NCBI RefSeq assembly: GCF_007558725.1 | Contig: NZ_VLPL01000005.1 | Span: forward strand, 62,001-126,000 | Origin: Fluviicola chungangensis | Lineage (GTDB): Bacteria > Bacteroidota > Bacteroidia > Flavobacteriales_D > Crocinitomicaceae | Length of the DNA stretch: 64,000 nucleotides | Reading direction: 5' to 3' | Part shown: piece after piece, positions 1-8,937 of the stretch | Layout: each line of letters opens with the position of its first letter | Numbering within the stretch: the stretch's first letter is position 1 | The notes under the pieces: generated by a model | What the model saw: the letters and a program-made list of their open reading frames with translations, nothing else | Databases searched by the model: none | What the model was told of the DNA's origin: nothing | Made by a program: the position numbers and the translations under genes

Positions 1-233
1 GACCAAACATGGAAACCTTGTTTATCCAATTTCAATAAAAAGGCCTGGGAAGGAGCATCTTCAAAACTGGAAGAAGATCCCGTAATGATGTAACTGCTGT
101 CGGGCAACTGTGCCACACCTTCTGCCTTATCGTATCCGCTGCCGCCGAAAACATGGTAAAAAGCAATTTGTGCTTTGGACTCCAGCGAACAAATAAGCAC
201 AACCAAAACCAGGAAAAATCTTAAAATACCCAT
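1..233 (-). CDS. Secreted protein, N-terminal part, cut by the window edge
   Basis: Only the first 77 or so residues are inside the window. They begin with a hydrophobic signal peptide (MGILRFFLVLVVLICSLESKAQ split near KAQ). A segment reading FGGSGYDKAEGVAQLPDSS follows, then YIITGSSSS and FLLKLDKQGF. This GGSGYD...G..D..Y...G......FLLKLD pattern is the blade repeat of secreted beta-propeller-like proteins that often end in a T9SS sorting domain in Bacteroidota; the C-terminus is not visible here. The start overlaps the end of the upstream outer-membrane gene by 13 bases, so it is probably the last or next gene of the leftward cluster that begins with the thiolase. Its function is unknown. 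Confidence 0.7.
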   Translation of the reverse strand, partial: MGILRFFLVLVVLICSLESKAQIAFYHVFGGSGYDKAEGVAQLPDSSYIITGSSSSFEDAPSQAFLLKLDKQGFHVW

Positions 234-1450
234 GACAAACGAATTAATGCAGACTGACCATATCCTTTTTTAGATACCAGACCATACAGGTCATCCGTAC
301 CCAGTTGAATTCCTACTTTATTTCCATGATATCCCAACATCAATCCGCCGCGCACGATGGATGAGCCTCCGAAAGCAACGTTTGCAGATGCAGAAACACG
401 CGGTACAAACCGATAAAATAACCCTGCGAAGCCCGTTGGAACAATTCCAATGGTCGGATAAAAACGGATTCCGAAGAAACTCTGCAATTTTTTTGGTGAG
501 GTCAAATCAACCAATTTCATAATCTGAATGTAAGCGGGTACCATTACCCAGCGTTTCACTTCCTTCTTTTCTATATTCAATGAATCGAGCAGCGAGAAAT
601 TATCTCCAAAAAGGTTCCCGCTATTCTTGATCTGATCGAGGGTAAACCCACTGAAACGGTAAGTTGAATCCGGTGAATATTGACTTTGCGGTTCAAACAT
701 ATATGCCGCTCCGAGGTTTTGAACCGTGAACTGGAAAGTCGCGGAATCTTTCAGCCACGGAACTTTCAGGTAAAAATCAAAGTCAATTGCAAAACCAAGT
801 CCTTTGCTCCATGCTTTACCCGTTGAATAGGTCATGTCCCCGTTCAAACGAAGACTCACCGAATCCAGGTTTGCATCCTGAGAAAATTGTCCTTTCCTTA
901 TGTAGCCACCCAACTGATTTTGAACATTCACCACATTCAGTGTCAGGGAACTTCCTGTTTTTTTATGATAAAACCCAAAACCTGCCTTTTGAAATTGCAT
1001 TCCCGAGACACGTGTTCCGGTTAAATTGGCCGTATCCACTCCCAGGTAACTATTCCCGTAAAATGTCATTTTAAAGGCATCTTTCGTATAATTTACATTT
1101 CCCACAAGGTAATAACCTCCTTTTACCAACCAGGAATATTTACCTGATTTAAATAGATTGGAGGCACCGGAAACATAGGTTATTTCACCGGAACCAAAAG
1201 CTCCGATTCGGTTATTTGCGTGAGTAGACCTAAGAGTACGGTCTTTCATATCGGAATCGATATACCCCCCAAAAGCCAATGTATTCACAAACTCTTTTTT
1301 CATGGAAGTTCCGGTAATATCCAAATTCCCGCTTACCAACAACCGGTTACTTTGTAAAAGACTGTCTTTGAAAACAGGAAACGTTGATTGAGCAACCAGT
1401 AGATTACCTGTTGTAAAGAAAGCTATTAGCGTGTAAAGGAATTTCTTCAT
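221..1450 (-). CDS. Outer-membrane beta-barrel protein of unknown function (DUF5723-like)
   Basis: A 409-residue protein with a signal peptide ending near LLVAQ at residue 21. Alternating aromatic/polar strands run throughout and a terminal aromatic residue (LIRLSWVF) ends the protein, as expected for an outer-membrane barrel. The sequence resembles the large Bacteroidota family annotated DUF5723, whose members are usually 400-500 residues; this assignment is from memory of the pattern. Its ATG overlaps the stop codon of the upstream lipoprotein gene (TAATG), which implies translational coupling. The pair may form a surface lipoprotein/barrel unit. No substrate can be inferred. Confidence 0.65.
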   Translation of the reverse strand: MKKFLYTLIAFFTTGNLLVAQSTFPVFKDSLLQSNRLLVSGNLDITGTSMKKEFVNTLAFGGYIDSDMKDRTLRSTHANNRIGAFGSGEITYVSGASNLFKSGKYSWLVKGGYYLVGNVNYTKDAFKMTFYGNSYLGVDTANLTGTRVSGMQFQKAGFGFYHKKTGSSLTLNVVNVQNQLGGYIRKGQFSQDANLDSVSLRLNGDMTYSTGKAWSKGLGFAIDFDFYLKVPWLKDSATFQFTVQNLGAAYMFEPQSQYSPDSTYRFSGFTLDQIKNSGNLFGDNFSLLDSLNIEKKEVKRWVMVPAYIQIMKLVDLTSPKKLQSFFGIRFYPTIGIVPTGFAGLFYRFVPRVSASANVAFGGSSIVRGGLMLGYHGNKVGIQLGTDDLYGLVSKKGYGQSALIRLSWVF

Positions 1451-3030
1451 TACAGGTGATTTTCAATAGTTAAATTCGCACCGAGCTTAAACTTAAAAAA
1501 GGCGTTTGCAGGAATCGGTACCTGGATATTATTCCCGTTTGCGTCGTAAGTATTTAGTTTTAACTTGATCATACAGTATTTGACTTGGCCGATATCATCA
1601 CAAACCGTTTCGGAAACAGGAAAATAGACCACACTTTTCTTTTGCATGATTCCATTAACGAGCGATCCGAAAACACTCGATTCAATAGTACTCGTTCCGG
1701 AAACCACTGCTACTGTCTGATAATTTGCATCCAGCAGGTATAATTCCAGGTTTCCGTCAAAAGGAAAGGCGTTCATGGCATTGATCCAAATCTGACCGGA
1801 TTTCACGTTCGTTTTGTTGGAGTTGTTGACCAAGCTCAGTGCAAACGTATCCTGGAAAATCAAATCCGTTAATCCAATATTCAAAGGGAACATTCCATTC
1901 AATTTGACTCTCAGAGGATGCGTATCGTAAATTTCGTCCCAACCTCCCGAGACATTCCCCCATGGATTCATTTGAAGCTGGAAACTCAATTCGTTTTTCG
2001 ATCCGTGATTTTCAATATATTGTTCAAAATTGCTGTTTCCGGGCGTAAAACTCAAGGTCGTATTGCTTGGTACTATACTGTTTTCATTCGATCCGGTAGC
2101 TGCATTAATGGTATTCCAGGTCCCGATATTCGGATGGTTCAAAGAAACAGCATTCCCGTTTGCATTGATATTTTTAAGCGAATTGATCTTAAACTTTCCA
2201 TTTACTTTTAATCCGTTTTCAATGGCAAGATCAAAGGTCATTGCATCCACGTCAAGCAATCCGTCCGTCACATTGTTCATTGCATCGATATTGGCATACA
2301 CCGTATCAGAAACCAATTGATTTCCAAAATAACCACGTGCATAATCCAGCTGCACATCTTTCATCGAAAACCTGAATTTGATGACATCCGACGTCGTCAC
2401 ATTCACCGTTGGGCCAGTCGGATCGGAAGTAACCGTCAGTTTAGACTGAATCCGATTGTAAGAGGTTCCGAATTCTCCTGTAAGGTCCAATTCATAGCCG
2501 TTCAGATCCACAAACCCCGTAACAACGCCCGGACTGCTTTGTGTTCCGGCCGGAGCGATAAAATTTTGTGAGAGTGTTATTCCATTTTTTGTAACACCCG
2601 GCAATACTACATTAAAGATGGTTTTTGTCCCGATCGGATTGAATACTTTGAGTTCGATCCCACCGGCCTTCACCCGGATTTTTTTCAATTGTACCTCACC
2701 GATATTCAAAGCATGTTCCTCTATGTCACCGCTTGTAAAAGAGGTCCCGGGTGCTGCTGCGAAATTCAGAGCCATCGGAAACGTACTCTCCACCGTCGTA
2801 TCGGGTAATTCCACAAAGTCACTTAATTTAAATTCAAACAAAGAAGAATGGATATCCAATACATAATTACCGGCAACTACCGTCAACAGGGAGTCAGCAA
2901 CCAAATTAGACAGTGTGAGGCTATCGTGAACAAGTGGAACTTGCCAATCCGTATCCCAAACTGCTTTATCCCGCTTCTTGCAAGAAGCAAAAGCCAATCC
3001 GATACAAAGTACAAACAGGAGTTTTTTCAT
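1450..3030 (-). CDS. Large lipoprotein of unknown function
   Basis: A 526-residue protein starting MKKLLFVLCIGLAFASCKK, with lipobox FASC and Lys-Lys just after the lipidated Cys. An upstream in-frame ATG at 3048 would add six residues before the signal peptide, so 3030 is preferred. The body is beta-rich and Asn/Thr/Gly-rich, without Cys motifs or catalytic signatures that I recognise. It sits 38 bases downstream of the thiolase gene and overlaps the next barrel gene by one base of the stop/start (TAATG). The tight coupling with a barrel protein suggests an envelope complex, which is an inference. Confidence 0.7.
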   Translation of the reverse strand: MKKLLFVLCIGLAFASCKKRDKAVWDTDWQVPLVHDSLTLSNLVADSLLTVVAGNYVLDIHSSLFEFKLSDFVELPDTTVESTFPMALNFAAAPGTSFTSGDIEEHALNIGEVQLKKIRVKAGGIELKVFNPIGTKTIFNVVLPGVTKNGITLSQNFIAPAGTQSSPGVVTGFVDLNGYELDLTGEFGTSYNRIQSKLTVTSDPTGPTVNVTTSDVIKFRFSMKDVQLDYARGYFGNQLVSDTVYANIDAMNNVTDGLLDVDAMTFDLAIENGLKVNGKFKINSLKNINANGNAVSLNHPNIGTWNTINAATGSNENSIVPSNTTLSFTPGNSNFEQYIENHGSKNELSFQLQMNPWGNVSGGWDEIYDTHPLRVKLNGMFPLNIGLTDLIFQDTFALSLVNNSNKTNVKSGQIWINAMNAFPFDGNLELYLLDANYQTVAVVSGTSTIESSVFGSLVNGIMQKKSVVYFPVSETVCDDIGQVKYCMIKLKLNTYDANGNNIQVPIPANAFFKFKLGANLTIENHL

Positions 3031-3068
3031 GGTATGGTAGAGATACAAAAATACTACATTGGTTGGAA

Positions 3069-4280
3069 TTAAACGCGTTCAATTACAGTAGCGTAGCCTT
3101 GCCCTACTCCGATACACATGGTCACGAGTGCATATCTTCCGCCTGTTCGTTGTAACTGGTTCACCGCTGCAAGCAAAATACGCGATCCGGACATACCAAG
3201 AGGATGTCCCAGTGCAATTGCTCCTCCATTCGGGTTGATCCGTTCATCGCGATCGTCCAATCCCATGGTTCTTGTGCAAGCGAGTACCTGGGCGGCAAAT
3301 GCTTCATTTAATTCAAGTACGTCCATTTGATCCAGGGTTAATCCGGCTCTTTCCAATGCTTTCCTGGAAGCTTCTACCGGGCCGATTCCCATAATTCTGG
3401 GCTCCACACCGGATACAGCTGCTGAGACGATTCGAGCAAGCGGTTTTAAGTGATGATTCTTTAATCCCTGGTCGGATGCCAGCAAAAGTGCAGCAGCTCC
3501 ATCATTCAACCCAGATGCATTTCCTGCAGTCACAGATCCTTCTTTTTTAAAAGCGGGTTTTAATCCTCCCAAAGTTTCGATGGTTGTTCCGGGCCTCATA
3601 AATTCGTCTTTGTCAAAAACCAGCGGATCTTGTTTTTTACGCGGAATGGACAGGCCTGCAATTTCCTGTGCCAAAATTCCGGCATTTTGGGCAGCAAACG
3701 CTTTTTCCTGGGACCAGGCTGCAAATGCATCCTGATCTTCCCGGGATATCCGGTGCAATTCAGCCAGATTCTCAGCAGTCATTCCCATGGCGTCCGCTCC
3801 ATAAAGCTCTTCCATTTTCGGGTTAATGAATCTCCATCCGAAGGAAGAATCGTACAATTGCTGGTCTCTCCCGAATGGAGCTGAAGCTTTTGACAAAACC
3901 CACGGTCCTCTGGTCATATGCTCTACCCCTCCAGCAACGTAAATATCTCCTGCACCAACCTGAATCGCTCTTGCAGCGTTTACCGCAGCCGACATTCCGG
4001 ATGCACACAACCTGTTTACTGTCTCTCCGCCTACAGAAATCGGGTATCCTGCCAGGAGCAGAGCCATCCGGGCAACATTCCGGTTATCCTCCCCTGCCTG
4101 ATTTGCACAGCCCAAAATCACATCTTCAATTGCTGCCGGATCCAGGTCCGGTACTTTTTTCAACAATTCAACCAAAACATGTGCTGCTAAATCGTCTGCT
4201 CTGACCGGAGCCAAAGTCCCTCCAAAATTTCCAATGGCTGTTCTTACACCAGCCACGATATATGCGTTACTTGTCGTCAT
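3069..4280 (-). CDS. Acetyl-CoA acyltransferase (thiolase), 3-oxoadipyl-CoA thiolase-like
   Basis: A full-length thiolase of 403 residues. The acyl-accepting Cys is C92 in NRLCASGM. The C-terminal catalytic residues are visible as H359 in ALGHPLG and C389 in MCIGVGQG. The N-terminal half ([34 protein letters not shown]) is very close to the PcaF/PaaJ 3-oxoadipyl-CoA thiolase subfamily that ends the beta-ketoadipate and phenylacetate pathways. No other gene of those pathways is nearby, so the physiological substrate could instead be acetoacetyl-CoA or a beta-oxidation intermediate. It is the first gene of a leftward cluster and acts in the cytosol. Confidence 0.93.
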   Translation of the reverse strand: MTTSNAYIVAGVRTAIGNFGGTLAPVRADDLAAHVLVELLKKVPDLDPAAIEDVILGCANQAGEDNRNVARMALLLAGYPISVGGETVNRLCASGMSAAVNAARAIQVGAGDIYVAGGVEHMTRGPWVLSKASAPFGRDQQLYDSSFGWRFINPKMEELYGADAMGMTAENLAELHRISREDQDAFAAWSQEKAFAAQNAGILAQEIAGLSIPRKKQDPLVFDKDEFMRPGTTIETLGGLKPAFKKEGSVTAGNASGLNDGAAALLLASDQGLKNHHLKPLARIVSAAVSGVEPRIMGIGPVEASRKALERAGLTLDQMDVLELNEAFAAQVLACTRTMGLDDRDERINPNGGAIALGHPLGMSGSRILLAAVNQLQRTGGRYALVTMCIGVGQGYATVIERV

Positions 4281-4442
4281 TAAGTTCTTAGTTTAACTTC
4301 AATTTATTTATTCCTTTACGAAATTACGCAATATTCTTTGTGATTCGGTTTCTGTTAAAAGGTTCTCTTCACTGTTGATAAATATTGACTTCGGAGGGGA
4401 AATATTTTATTAAATTCAACACCCTAAACCAAATTACAAGTT

Positions 4443-5540
4443 ATGAAAAAACCCATCTCGGTGATGGCTGGAATGCTATTCTGCAGTTTCATGTCTTTCT
4501 CACAAGTAGAAGATATGACTCCTTCAGAAATAAGGTACCGTGATTCAATTACCAAATTGAATCAAAGTAACGCAGCAATTGCAGCTAGTCAGGAAGCTTA
4601 CAACAAAGGGATTGAACTTTTCAATCAAAAGAAGTACAAAGAGGCAATTACTTCATTTAACAAATCAATTGCTTCCGATCCGAACTTTACGGCTGCCTAT
4701 TACAACAAAGGGGTTGCTGAAAACGAGGCTGAAATGTACCAGGATGCTGTGAATACATTTACGATCCTGATCGGAAAACAAAAAGGGTATTCGAAAGCGT
4801 ATTTCCAAAGAGGAAGAGGATACCAGGGACTTTTGGATTATTTAAAAGCCGAAAAAGATTATGAGGAGTCCATCAAACTGGACGCAAACAATCCGAAAGC
4901 ATACTACAACTACGGAACGTTAAAATTCTTGCAACAAGATTACAATGCTGCAATTAAATACTTTACCAAAAGTATCGAACTGGACCCTTCCAGTCCAATG
5001 GCCTACAACGATCGTGGCAGCTGCTACCGCATGCAGGAAAATTACCCGAAAGCCATTGAAGATTACGAAGCTGCGCTTCGCAAAAACCCGAATCTTGCGT
5101 TCGTATTGAATAATGTAGGAACTACCAAAAAGAAAATGAAGGATTATGCCGGAGCGCTGATTGCGTTTAACCGGGCTATTTCCGTAGATGTGAATTTCTT
5201 TTTAGCTTATAACAATCGCGGGGTAACCCTGTTGGAAAAAGGAAGTTTGGATGATGCGATCAAAGATTTTGAAAAAGCCCTGCAAATCAATCCCCAATAT
5301 GCCCCGGCTGCTTCCAACCTGTCCGGAATCTATTTCAAGCGAAAAGATTTCAAGAAAGCCGAAGATCTGGCAACCAAAGCGATTACCATTGACCCGAACT
5401 ATGCTTCTGCTTATGTAAACAGAGGGATGGCCCGCGAAATGCTTCGCAAAATGGAAGAAGCCTGCAGCGATTGGAAAAAAGCAAGCGATCTGGGATCGGC
5501 GGAAGGAAAAGTATGTCATTCAGGAAACTGCAGCAATTAA
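4443..5540 (+). CDS. Secreted tetratricopeptide-repeat protein
   Basis: A 365-residue protein with a signal peptide (cleavage near SFSQ, residue 21) and then about eight TPR units from residue 50 to 350. These show the usual A-Y-x-N-x-G/R-G signature (AAYYNKGVAENEA, KAYFQRGRGYQGL, MAYNDRGSCYR, LAYNNRGVTLLE, SAYVNRGMAREML). The C-terminus carries two Cys (CSDWKKASDLGSAEGKVC). TPR arrays are protein-binding scaffolds. It lies 10 bases before the PorE-like OmpA gene and probably shares its transcript, so a periplasmic scaffold for that protein or for the T9SS is plausible but not shown. Confidence 0.85.
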   Translation: MKKPISVMAGMLFCSFMSFSQVEDMTPSEIRYRDSITKLNQSNAAIAASQEAYNKGIELFNQKKYKEAITSFNKSIASDPNFTAAYYNKGVAENEAEMYQDAVNTFTILIGKQKGYSKAYFQRGRGYQGLLDYLKAEKDYEESIKLDANNPKAYYNYGTLKFLQQDYNAAIKYFTKSIELDPSSPMAYNDRGSCYRMQENYPKAIEDYEAALRKNPNLAFVLNNVGTTKKKMKDYAGALIAFNRAISVDVNFFLAYNNRGVTLLEKGSLDDAIKDFEKALQINPQYAPAASNLSGIYFKRKDFKKAEDLATKAITIDPNYASAYVNRGMAREMLRKMEEACSDWKKASDLGSAEGKVCHSGNCSN

Positions 5541-5550
5541 ACTCAAGACG

Positions 5551-7614
5551 ATGAAAAAATTATTGACACTAGTCGTTATTGGTTTAACGACGAATCTATT
5601 TGCTCAAAATGTAGATTTCAAATCTGCAAACTTTAAAGACGATAAAGAAGGTCTAAAAGCAGCAACCACTGCGATTGACAAAGGAGATGAGTTTTACAAG
5701 GTCGGAATGGAAGCGGTTTTTGCAGTCCAGGACTTCGGAACGAATTTCAAAAGCGCACTGATGGAGTATGAAAAAGCACAAAAATTCAACCCGAATAATG
5801 CTTTGCTCAACTACAAAATTGGCGTTTGCCATGCAAATTCCACCAATCCCGTTTTATCCATTCCTTACATTAAAACAGCTCAGAAACTGGACCCAAAGTG
5901 CGATCCGTTCCTCGATTTCTATTTAGGATACACGTCACAGTTGGAGGGGAAATACGACGAAGCTTCCAAATATTACACAGTGTTTGAAACCGAATACAAG
6001 AAAGCGGATAATTTCATGAAATTCGTAAACCAACGTAAAAAACAATGTGTTACGGCTAAGAAATTTGAGGCATCACCTGTTCGATGCTGGGTGGATAACG
6101 TTCCAACTTTGAACACTGAAAATGACGAAATCGCTCCATCTATTTCTACAGATGGTTCCGAAATGATCTTAAGCTCCAACAGGCCGAATAGTCACGAACC
6201 GAATGCACTGGGAATTTACGATTACGAGATCTATTCTTCTTCCCTTTTGGAAAACTGGTCCACTCCAACCAAACTTCAGGGCCCGATTAACTCGAACAAC
6301 GATGACATTTCAAACTGCCTGTCTTATGACGGTACCAAAATGTTATTACACAGAGATGCAGGCGGGCAAACAGACATTTTCGAATCCAAATTGAAAGGAA
6401 ACGAATGGTCAGACCCAAAAATCCTAAGTATTTTCATCAGTACCGACAAAAACAACGAACGTTATGCCTGTTACAATGAAGATGGATGGAAGATCTATTT
6501 CTGCAGGGACAATGACGTGCGCGAAACAGGTTCTGAAGTGATGTTCTCGGGAATGCAGAACAAGATGAAACAGGATTTCATGATTGCAACGATGTTGACG
6601 GGTGTAAACTCGAAATTCAACGACGGTCCTATTTATATCCACATTGATGGGGAAAGCATGTACATTGCATCCGAAGGACATGAAGGAATGGGAGGTTATG
6701 ATATTTTCCTTTCCAAAAAAGTACAGGGTCAGTGGACTACTCCTGTAAACATGGGATATCCGATCAATAGCCCGTATGACGATTTCTTCTTTGCTTCTAC
6801 TGCAAACGGGAAATTTGCTTACATTTCTTCCAACAGAGCCGGCGGAAAAGGTGGTTATGATATTTACAAAGTTACATTTTGGGGTCCCGAGAAAAAGCCG
6901 ATTTCCGAGACGGAAGATTATTTGCTTGCGAGTATTGTCATGCCAGTAAAGGATCACACGATTGAAAAATCAGTTGAGGTTAAGAAAAAGAGTTTAACGG
7001 TTTTTAAAGGGGTTACCATTGATGCGATCTCACGAAAAGCAGTTGAAGCTCAGATCGAAATCACCGATAATGCAACCGGAAAGGTGATTGAGACCTTCAC
7101 AACCAACTCTGCAACCGGAAAATTCATTATTACCCTGAACTCAGGTAAAAACTACGGGATTGCCGTAAAAGCTCCGGGATACCTGTTCCACTCCGAAAAT
7201 TTCGACATTCCGGAAGGATCGGCTGACAACCTGGTAAATAAGGTGATCGAATTGAAGAACATTGCCATCGGGTCAAAAATTGCGCTGCGCAACATCTTCT
7301 TTGATGTTAACAAAGCAACTCTGCGGTCCGAATCCAATGCAGAGTTGGAGCGATTGGTTCAGTTGATGAAGGATGTTCCGGGATTAAAGATCGAGATTTC
7401 AGGACATACGGACAATACCGGTTCAGCAACCCTCAACGAAACACTTTCCCAGCAGCGCGCAGAAGCTGTTGTGGCTTATTTGTCTCAAAAAGGTGTTTCT
7501 GCAAGCAGAATGACTGCTAAAGGTTACGGTTCTTCCAAACCGATTGCCTCCAATAACAACGAAGACGGAAAACAACAAAACCGTAGAACGGAATTTGAGA
7601 TTAAAGGGAATTAA
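5551..7614 (+). CDS. PorE-like envelope protein: TPR, propeller, CarboxypepD-like and OmpA domains
   Basis: A 687-residue protein with signal peptide MKKLLTLVVIGLTTNLFAQ. Domains in order are TPR-like helices (about residues 45-170), WD40-like/PD40 propeller blades (185-445; for example PSISTDGSEMILSSNRP, ANGKFAYISSNRAGG), a carboxypeptidase-regulatory-like beta-sandwich (480-570) and an OmpA peptidoglycan-binding domain (575-687). The OmpA motif IEISGHTDNTGSATLNETLS is followed by QRAEAVVAYL. This order matches PorE (PG1058) of Porphyromonas gingivalis, which links the T9SS to the cell wall; related paralogues are frequent in Flavobacteriia, so a T9SS role is an inference. A strong terminator follows at 7635-7679. 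Confidence 0.85.
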   Translation: MKKLLTLVVIGLTTNLFAQNVDFKSANFKDDKEGLKAATTAIDKGDEFYKVGMEAVFAVQDFGTNFKSALMEYEKAQKFNPNNALLNYKIGVCHANSTNPVLSIPYIKTAQKLDPKCDPFLDFYLGYTSQLEGKYDEASKYYTVFETEYKKADNFMKFVNQRKKQCVTAKKFEASPVRCWVDNVPTLNTENDEIAPSISTDGSEMILSSNRPNSHEPNALGIYDYEIYSSSLLENWSTPTKLQGPINSNNDDISNCLSYDGTKMLLHRDAGGQTDIFESKLKGNEWSDPKILSIFISTDKNNERYACYNEDGWKIYFCRDNDVRETGSEVMFSGMQNKMKQDFMIATMLTGVNSKFNDGPIYIHIDGESMYIASEGHEGMGGYDIFLSKKVQGQWTTPVNMGYPINSPYDDFFFASTANGKFAYISSNRAGGKGGYDIYKVTFWGPEKKPISETEDYLLASIVMPVKDHTIEKSVEVKKKSLTVFKGVTIDAISRKAVEAQIEITDNATGKVIETFTTNSATGKFIITLNSGKNYGIAVKAPGYLFHSENFDIPEGSADNLVNKVIELKNIAIGSKIALRNIFFDVNKATLRSESNAELERLVQLMKDVPGLKIEISGHTDNTGSATLNETLSQQRAEAVVAYLSQKGVSASRMTAKGYGSSKPIASNNNEDGKQQNRRTEFEIKGN

Positions 7615-7634
7615 CCCGCACATTTGGATTTATA

Positions 7635-7679
7635 AAAACAGTCGGCACGTGATGCGTCACGTGCCGACTGTTTTTTTTT
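7635..7679 (+). terminator. Strong intrinsic terminator after the PorE-like gene
   Basis: The arms AAAACAGTCGGCACGTGA (7635-7652) and TCACGTGCCGACTGTTTT (7657-7674) pair perfectly around a TGCG loop and run into a block of nine T. Because the left arm is preceded by A-rich sequence, the hairpin may also act on leftward transcripts. It overlaps the end of the DUF2079 remnant by five bases. Confidence 0.9.
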
Positions 7680-7771
7680 ATCAATAACACTTCATCATTG
7701 TCCACCAATTTAATCCACTCTTCAGATTGTTGGAAATTCCGGATTTCTACAAGAAATATCGAATGTCTTAA
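7670..7771 (-). pseudogene. Remnant of the 3' end of a DUF2079 gene
   Basis: Read leftward, this stretch codes for LRHSIFLVEIRNFQQSEE followed by WIKLVDNDEVLLIKKN. The intact DUF2079 protein ending at 9994 finishes LRDSIFQVEIRNFQQSKE, WIKLVDNDEVLLLKRKN. I count 28 of 32 residues identical and about 13 mismatches in 81 aligned bases. The match stops abruptly above 7771. The remnant has no start and only about 34 codons. It marks the left side of a segment holding two secreted-protein genes, while the intact copy marks the right side. It is either a diverged duplicate or a piece of a foreign homologue. The rest of 7772-7874 is AT-rich and shows nothing I recognise. Confidence 0.8.
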
Positions 7772-7874
7772 AAGAATAGAGACGTGATTAATGATGTCCT
7801 ATTCATTATTACAGATTAACTATTAGAACGTTCCTCAAACCGTAGTAATATTTAACTAATTTGAGTTACACTCT

Positions 7875-8900
7875 TTAATTATCGTTTGTAAGGATCATCT
7901 TTTTAGTATCAATTTCCTTATTATCTATGATTAAGGAATAAAAATACATTCCTGGTTTCAACTCACCTGAACGTAATACAATACTTACACTTCCTTTATC
8001 CGTAATTTTAATATTTCTGATTTGAGTACCTTGCATATCGTAAATATATAACTCAGATACCTTTGAATCGGAAGGGATTTCACACTTAATTGTAGTTGAT
8101 GCATTGAATGGATTCGGAGTGTTTTGATATAATTTAGCACTACTTTGTAACTGATTAGAATTATTATAGTTAGATGAATTGTTTTCCAATACACTAATTC
8201 GTTCATTTTGTGATTCAATTATTTTCTGTTGTGATTTGATTGACTCTACAAGAACAGGTACTAGCATATCATAGTTAACAGCTAAATATCCATTTTCATC
8301 CGCTTTTACTGCTTCAGGAAATACTTTAGCTAAATCTTGAGCAATAAATCCGAGGTTAGAGCCAGAATTAAAACTAAGCGATTTATACTCGTCCATTTTA
8401 AACTCATATGTACATCCCTGAAGTTGAAGAATTCTTTTCAGGGGATCTTTGATTTCAGCAATGTTTTTTTTGTATCGGAAGTCTGAATTTAACCAGAATC
8501 CACCAGAAGCAAATCCTGACCCTATAATAGTGAATGCATTAGCTCCATTGGAAAAACGTCCTTTTTCCGCGCCCCCGATTGTAAATGCCAAAACATTATT
8601 TGCCGGATGGAAAACACCAGTTTGATCATTTCCCCACCATGTAAAGTCCGGATTGGTCGCAGTTGAAAAAGTATTTAATCCACGGATCATTGGAGATGAA
8701 GTCGGAATACTTATTGTTTGGCTAAATACTGAATAACCACCAATACCAGATACAACTTGTAAACGGGCATTTGTCAGGGGGTTATTAACAGTTCCAATTG
8801 CCACACTTCCATTAGTAGCGACTTTAACCTGTGCAAAGGTGGTTGAATAAAGAACTATTGCACAAAGTGCAGATAGAGTAATGATAAGTGATTTTTTCAT
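7875..8900 (-). CDS. Secreted protein with S74 intramolecular chaperone domain and T9SS type A sorting signal
   Basis: A 341-residue protein. It has a signal peptide (to TTFAQ, residue 24) and a short passenger (25-138). A Peptidase_S74 chaperone-of-endosialidase domain starts at S139-D140-F-R-Y-K-K-N-I and continues to about residue 225 (LGFIAQDLAKVFPEAV, LAVNYDMLVPVLVESI). A coiled coil follows (225-245), then a type A sorting domain (260-341; LYQNTPNPFNASTTIKC, GMYFYSL). S74 domains normally sit at the C-terminus of phage tail fibres, help trimerisation and cut themselves off at the Ser. Here the dyad and Arg/Lys are present but a secretion signal follows. A possible partner is the GH16 gene 37 bases upstream. 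Confidence 0.85.
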   Translation of the reverse strand: MKKSLIITLSALCAIVLYSTTFAQVKVATNGSVAIGTVNNPLTNARLQVVSGIGGYSVFSQTISIPTSSPMIRGLNTFSTATNPDFTWWGNDQTGVFHPANNVLAFTIGGAEKGRFSNGANAFTIIGSGFASGGFWLNSDFRYKKNIAEIKDPLKRILQLQGCTYEFKMDEYKSLSFNSGSNLGFIAQDLAKVFPEAVKADENGYLAVNYDMLVPVLVESIKSQQKIIESQNERISVLENNSSNYNNSNQLQSSAKLYQNTPNPFNASTTIKCEIPSDSKVSELYIYDMQGTQIRNIKITDKGSVSIVLRSGELKPGMYFYSLIIDNKEIDTKKMILTNDN

Positions 8901-8937
8901 AAGTATGTAATTTGATTAAAAAAATGATCAGTGATGT

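Noticed and set aside
6424-6957. 177-codon open frame on the minus strand
   Set aside because: Antisense to the propeller part of the PorE-like gene; no start context, no protein-like composition.
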